In this document: one piece after another, positions 6,890 through 8,354 of the stretch
How positions within the stretch are numbered: the first letter of the stretch is position 1
How the letters are laid out: the number at the start of each line of letters is the position of its first letter
Origin: Clostridia bacterium
Lineage (GTDB): Bacteria > Bacillota > Clostridia > Oscillospirales > CAG-272
DNA: 8,354 nucleotides
Assembly: GCA_017457465.1 (NCBI GenBank)
Contig: JAFTHJ010000073.1
Coordinates: 1-8,354 of the forward strand
Direction of reading: 5' to 3'
Notes under the pieces: model-generated
What the model was told of the DNA's origin: nothing
Seen by the model: the letters and a program-made list of their open reading frames with translations, nothing else
Database searches by the model: none
Made by a program: the position numbers and the translations under genes

Positions 6890-6936
6890 AACAGTATCTA
6901 TGAACAGTGTCGCTTTGCGACGGAACGGAGATGATT

Positions 6937-7818
6937 ATGGAGTCTGTTAAAATAAAAGCTTACGCGAAAATAAATCTTCATCTTGATGTGGTGTCAAAAT
7001 ATGAAAACGGATATCACGAGGTCAGAACGGTTATGCAGAGCGTCTCTCTGTGTGACGAGGTTGAGGTTGCGCTAAACGGGACAGGGAAGAACAGTCTGTG
7101 GTGCGATATTCCGACTGTGCCGACAGATGAAAAAAACAGTGCGTGGCGCGCCGCGGATATGTTTTTTGAGCGTTGCGGACTCAAGCTTGGCGCGGACATA
7201 AGGATAAACAAGCGAATTCCCGTTGCGGCGGGAATGGCCGGCGGAAGCACCGACGGAGCGGCGGTATTCAAGGCGTTGAATATACTTTGCAAAGAGCCGC
7301 TGACCGAGGATGAGCTGCTTGAGCTTGGCGGAAAGCTTGGCGCGGACGTGCCTTTCTGTATAAGCGGCGGAACAAAGTACGGCGACGGTACGGGAGCGCA
7401 GCTTCACGGATTTCCCGAAATGCCGCACTGTCACCTCGTTATAGCTTGTGGAACAGAGGGGGTATCCACTCCTTGGGCGTATTCTGTGCTTGACGGACTT
7501 TATGGGAATTTTGCCGATGGGGAATACACGCCCTCCGATATAGACCGACTCAAGTCGGCTCTGGTGTCGTGCGACCTTAAGTCTACGGTAGATAATATGT
7601 ATAATATTTTCGAGAGCGCGGTAGAGCCGCACCGTCCCGATGTGACGAGGATAAAAAACGCGCTTCTTGAGAGCGGAGCGCTCGGCGCTATGATGAGCGG
7701 AAGCGGACCGTCTGTTTTCGGTATTTTTGAGAATGTTGACCAAGCCCGTGACGCAGTGAGTGTGCTTGAGGCGATGAAAATACAAGCATTTGTGGCAGAA
7801 CCCGTAAAAGGAATTTAG
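6937..7818 (+). CDS. ispE: 4-diphosphocytidyl-2-C-methyl-D-erythritol kinase (IspE)
   Basis: IspE phosphorylates the 2-hydroxyl of CDP-methylerythritol with ATP, the fourth step of the MEP pathway to IPP/DMAPP. The 293-residue product has the GHMP-kinase layout. AYAKINLHLDV near 9-18 carries the likely catalytic Lys11. The Gly-rich ATP loop IPVAAGMAGGSTDGAA spans 94-109. LGADVPFCISGGT at 134-146 carries the likely catalytic Asp137. SGSGPSVFGIF spans 254-264. Length is typical. I chose ATG at 6937 because GGAG (6927-6930) lies 6 nt before it and the protein then starts in the usual way just before the KAYAKIN strand. A GTG at 6907 would need a start about 11 nt after the predicted transcript start and lacks a ribosome binding site. 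A 5-bp hairpin, GTCGC-TTT-GCGAC (6909-6921), sits in the 5' leader. The gene is monocistronic, ending at a strong terminator. Confidence 0.97.
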   Translation: MESVKIKAYAKINLHLDVVSKYENGYHEVRTVMQSVSLCDEVEVALNGTGKNSLWCDIPTVPTDEKNSAWRAADMFFERCGLKLGADIRINKRIPVAAGMAGGSTDGAAVFKALNILCKEPLTEDELLELGGKLGADVPFCISGGTKYGDGTGAQLHGFPEMPHCHLVIACGTEGVSTPWAYSVLDGLYGNFADGEYTPSDIDRLKSALVSCDLKSTVDNMYNIFESAVEPHRPDVTRIKNALLESGALGAMMSGSGPSVFGIFENVDQARDAVSVLEAMKIQAFVAEPVKGI

Positions 7819-7859
7819 TTCGTTTTTTGATTAATCGAAGATAAGGATTCTCATATGAA

Positions 7860-7896
7860 CATCTCCCGACGGATATTTGATTACCGTCGGGAGATG
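7860..7896 (+). terminator. Intrinsic terminator of ispE
   Basis: CATCTCCCGACGG (7860-7872) and CCGTCGGGAGATG (7884-7896) form a perfect 13-bp stem with an 11-nt loop, followed by CTTTTATTC. It lies 42 nt past the ispE stop codon and has no T-tract on the minus side, so it points to the right. Confidence 0.9.
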
Positions 7897-7928
7897 CTTT
7901 TATTCATACAAAAGGCTGATGCCCACGA

Positions 7929-7964
7929 AAGCCTTCTCCCAGTGGGGGAAAGCTTGGTTTTAAA
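7929..7964. repeat. GC-rich imperfect hairpin with T-tract, possible dispersed repeat or second terminator
   Basis: AAGC-C-TTCTCCC (7929-7940) pairs with GGGGGAA-A-GCTT (7944-7955) around a 3-nt loop: 11 pairs with one C·A mismatch and one T-G pair. GGTTTTAAAT follows. It lies 33 nt past the ispE terminator. It resembles the short palindromic intergenic repeats common in gut Clostridia, but that is an impression; no second copy is in the window. Confidence 0.4.
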
Positions 7965-7969
7965 TGTTT

Positions 7970-8022
7970 GCCTTACGGTTGGAGTGAAAACAAGCGAATG
8001 AATTAAATCAAATACCGTAGGC
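7970..8022. repeat. Imperfect inverted repeat spanning 53 bp
   Basis: GCCTTACGGT (7970-7979) faces ACCGTAGGC (8014-8022), which match as inverted repeats except for one extra T. They enclose a 34-nt AT-rich centre. No gene, promoter or T-tract is attached. It may be part of the same repeat unit as the hairpin before it, or an operator-like site upstream of the next promoter. The rest of 7897-8050 shows no convincing gene. Confidence 0.35.
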
Positions 8023-8050
8023 GTATAAAATATCTCTTTTTCGTTATCTA

Positions 8051-8079
8051 TTGACTTTTTTCTGAAACAGTGATATAAT
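8051..8079 (+). promoter_or_regulatory. Near-consensus promoter of the structured RNA ahead of the SLOG gene
   Basis: TTGACT (8051-8056, 5 of 6), a 17-nt spacer and TATAAT (8074-8079, 6 of 6). The predicted start is about 8085-8087, the first bases of a 14-bp stem. The promoter is 178 nt before the SLOG start codon. Confidence 0.9.
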
Positions 8080-8084
8080 AACCG

Positions 8085-8244
8085 TGCTACATAATTGCAT
8101 ATTTTGATTCCACATATGGGAAAATACTTTGGCAAAAAGTGTTTTCTCTTTTACTCGTACCCGTATGTGGAGAGCAATTGTGTAGCAACAAGGAAGGGAT
8201 TCACTTTTTCGGTGCGTCTCTCACGGGGCGCACTTTTTTATTTT
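8085..8244 (+). ncRNA. Long-hairpin RNA with its own terminator, family not recognised
   Basis: From the predicted start the RNA folds into one long arm. TGCTACATAATTGC (8085-8098) pairs with GCAATTGTGTAGCA (8174-8187) over 14 bp with one U-G pair. An internal loop of 11 nt (8099-8109) faces 3 nt. CCACATATGGG (8110-8120) pairs with CCCGTATGTGG (8160-8170) over 11 bp. A 13-nt bulge on the 3' side (8147-8159) precedes a tip of ten pairs, AAAATACTTT/AAAGTGTTTT, around GGCAA. A terminator follows 24 nt later. Such an arm is loosely reminiscent of 6S RNA, but it is shorter and the bubble is lopsided. It lacks the SRP RNA tetraloop motif. It could be a free small RNA or an attenuator/riboswitch-like leader of the SLOG gene, whose ribosome binding site begins directly after the T-tract. 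Confidence 0.65.
8212..8244 (+). terminator. Intrinsic terminator abutting the SLOG gene's ribosome binding site
   Basis: GTGCGTCTC (8212-8220) and GGGGCGCAC (8225-8233) form nine pairs (two are G-U) around TCAC, followed by TTTTTTATTTT (8234-8244). The next six bases, AGGGGG (8245-8250), are the Shine-Dalgarno sequence of the following gene. Any transcript from the promoter at 8051 must read through it to express that gene. Confidence 0.9.
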
Positions 8245-8256
8245 AGGGGGTAAGAA

Positions 8257-8354
8257 ATGAGGATATACAGAGCAACCTTTATAGGTCACAGGGAAATACA
8301 CACAACGCGTGAGCTTGACGAGCGGCTTGAGTCGGATATCGAGGAGCTTATACG
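8257..8354 (+). CDS. SLOG-family (YpsA/DUF1273-like) protein, N-terminal part; runs off the right edge
   Basis: ATG at 8257 follows AGGGGG with a 6-nt spacer. The 32 complete codons open with MRIYRATFIGHREI and continue with a charged helix ending in DIEELI. A first strand ending in F-x-GHR followed by an acidic helix is the usual beginning of small SLOG/DUF1273-type proteins (compare the 'FFGHR' start). This is the same family as the C-terminal fragment at the left edge of the window. The ligand-binding Gly-rich motif would lie beyond the edge. The gene sits behind a consensus promoter, a long-hairpin RNA and a terminator, with no other promoter between, so its expression should depend on read-through. 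The family call rests on a short N-terminus only; function is unassigned. Confidence 0.65.
   Translation, partial: MRIYRATFIGHREIHTTRELDERLESDIEELI

Noticed and set aside
6907..6936. GTG at 6907 as the ispE start
   Set aside because: It would lie about 11 nt after the predicted transcript start, overlap a leader hairpin and lack a Shine-Dalgarno sequence. ATG at 6937 has GGAG at 6-nt spacing and gives the normal IspE N-terminus.
7881..8135. An 84-residue minus-strand ORF
   Set aside because: It reads antisense through a consensus promoter, an inverted repeat and part of the ispE terminator, has no family resemblance, and its start lies inside the hairpin RNA.
8085..8187. Signal recognition particle RNA or a firm 6S RNA call
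   Set aside because: The SRP tip motif is absent. For 6S RNA the arm is too short and the bubble is 11 by 3 nt rather than a large, more balanced open region, so I left the family open.
8116..8253. A 45-codon plus-strand ORF running through the hairpin RNA and terminator up to the SLOG ribosome binding site
   Set aside because: It has no Shine-Dalgarno sequence before its ATG, lies entirely inside strong RNA stems, and its product shows no recognisable pattern. The hairpins explain the sequence better.
1..8354. The window as a small circle in which the right-edge SLOG N-terminus joins the left-edge C-terminus
   Set aside because: The reading frame would continue across the ends, but that has a one-in-three chance. 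The joined protein would lack about 25 residues including the central Gly-rich ligand-binding motif. Housekeeping genes such as ispE and htpG also argue for a chromosome. Two separate genes is simpler.

Overview
The window looks like chromosomal DNA from a Gram-positive Clostridia-type bacterium, plausibly a gut Oscillospiraceae/Lachnospirales relative. This is inferred from the gene set: a TIGR03905-type TSCPD protein, two AI-2E/PerM-type permeases, a CNNM/HlyC-type protein, HtpG, IspE and SLOG (YpsA/DUF1273-like) proteins. It also fits the near-consensus sigma-70/SigA promoters, strong Shine-Dalgarno sites and short AT-rich intergenic regions. No phage, transposase, CRISPR, rRNA or tRNA is visible.

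Layout, left to right. (1) The C-terminal part of a SLOG-family gene runs in from the left edge on the + strand (2-286) and ends at a hairpin shared with the convergent operon. (2) A minus-strand operon reads from 2938 down to 330: an AI-2E family permease, then 20 nt later a CNNM/HlyC hemolysin-family protein. Ahead of it lies a leader of about 200 nt. It has a perfect consensus promoter (TTGACA-17-TATAAT with extended -10), a 5' hairpin, a possible 18-residue Cys-containing leader peptide, a central hairpin and an intrinsic terminator. (3) A second minus-strand operon reads from 6729 down to 3280: another AI-2E family permease, htpG (overlapping it by 20 nt), and a small TSCPD-domain protein, ending at a palindromic terminator. 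(4) A divergent promoter region (about 6766-6900) drives that operon leftwards and ispE rightwards. (5) ispE (6937-7818, MEP isoprenoid pathway) ends at a strong terminator. (6) A gene-poor stretch (7819-8256) holds repeat-like hairpins, a consensus promoter and a long-hairpin RNA with its own terminator. That terminator abuts the ribosome binding site of (7), a second SLOG-family gene that runs off the right edge.

The protein genes are mostly housekeeping or envelope functions: isoprenoid precursor synthesis, the Hsp90 chaperone, two permease-like membrane proteins and a CBS-domain membrane protein. The parts worth attention are the two structured, promoter-driven, terminator-ended RNAs (about 3146-2982 on the minus strand and about 8085-8244 on the plus strand). 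Each sits directly ahead of a protein gene, and I cannot assign either to a known family. They could be stand-alone small RNAs or transcription-attenuation leaders.
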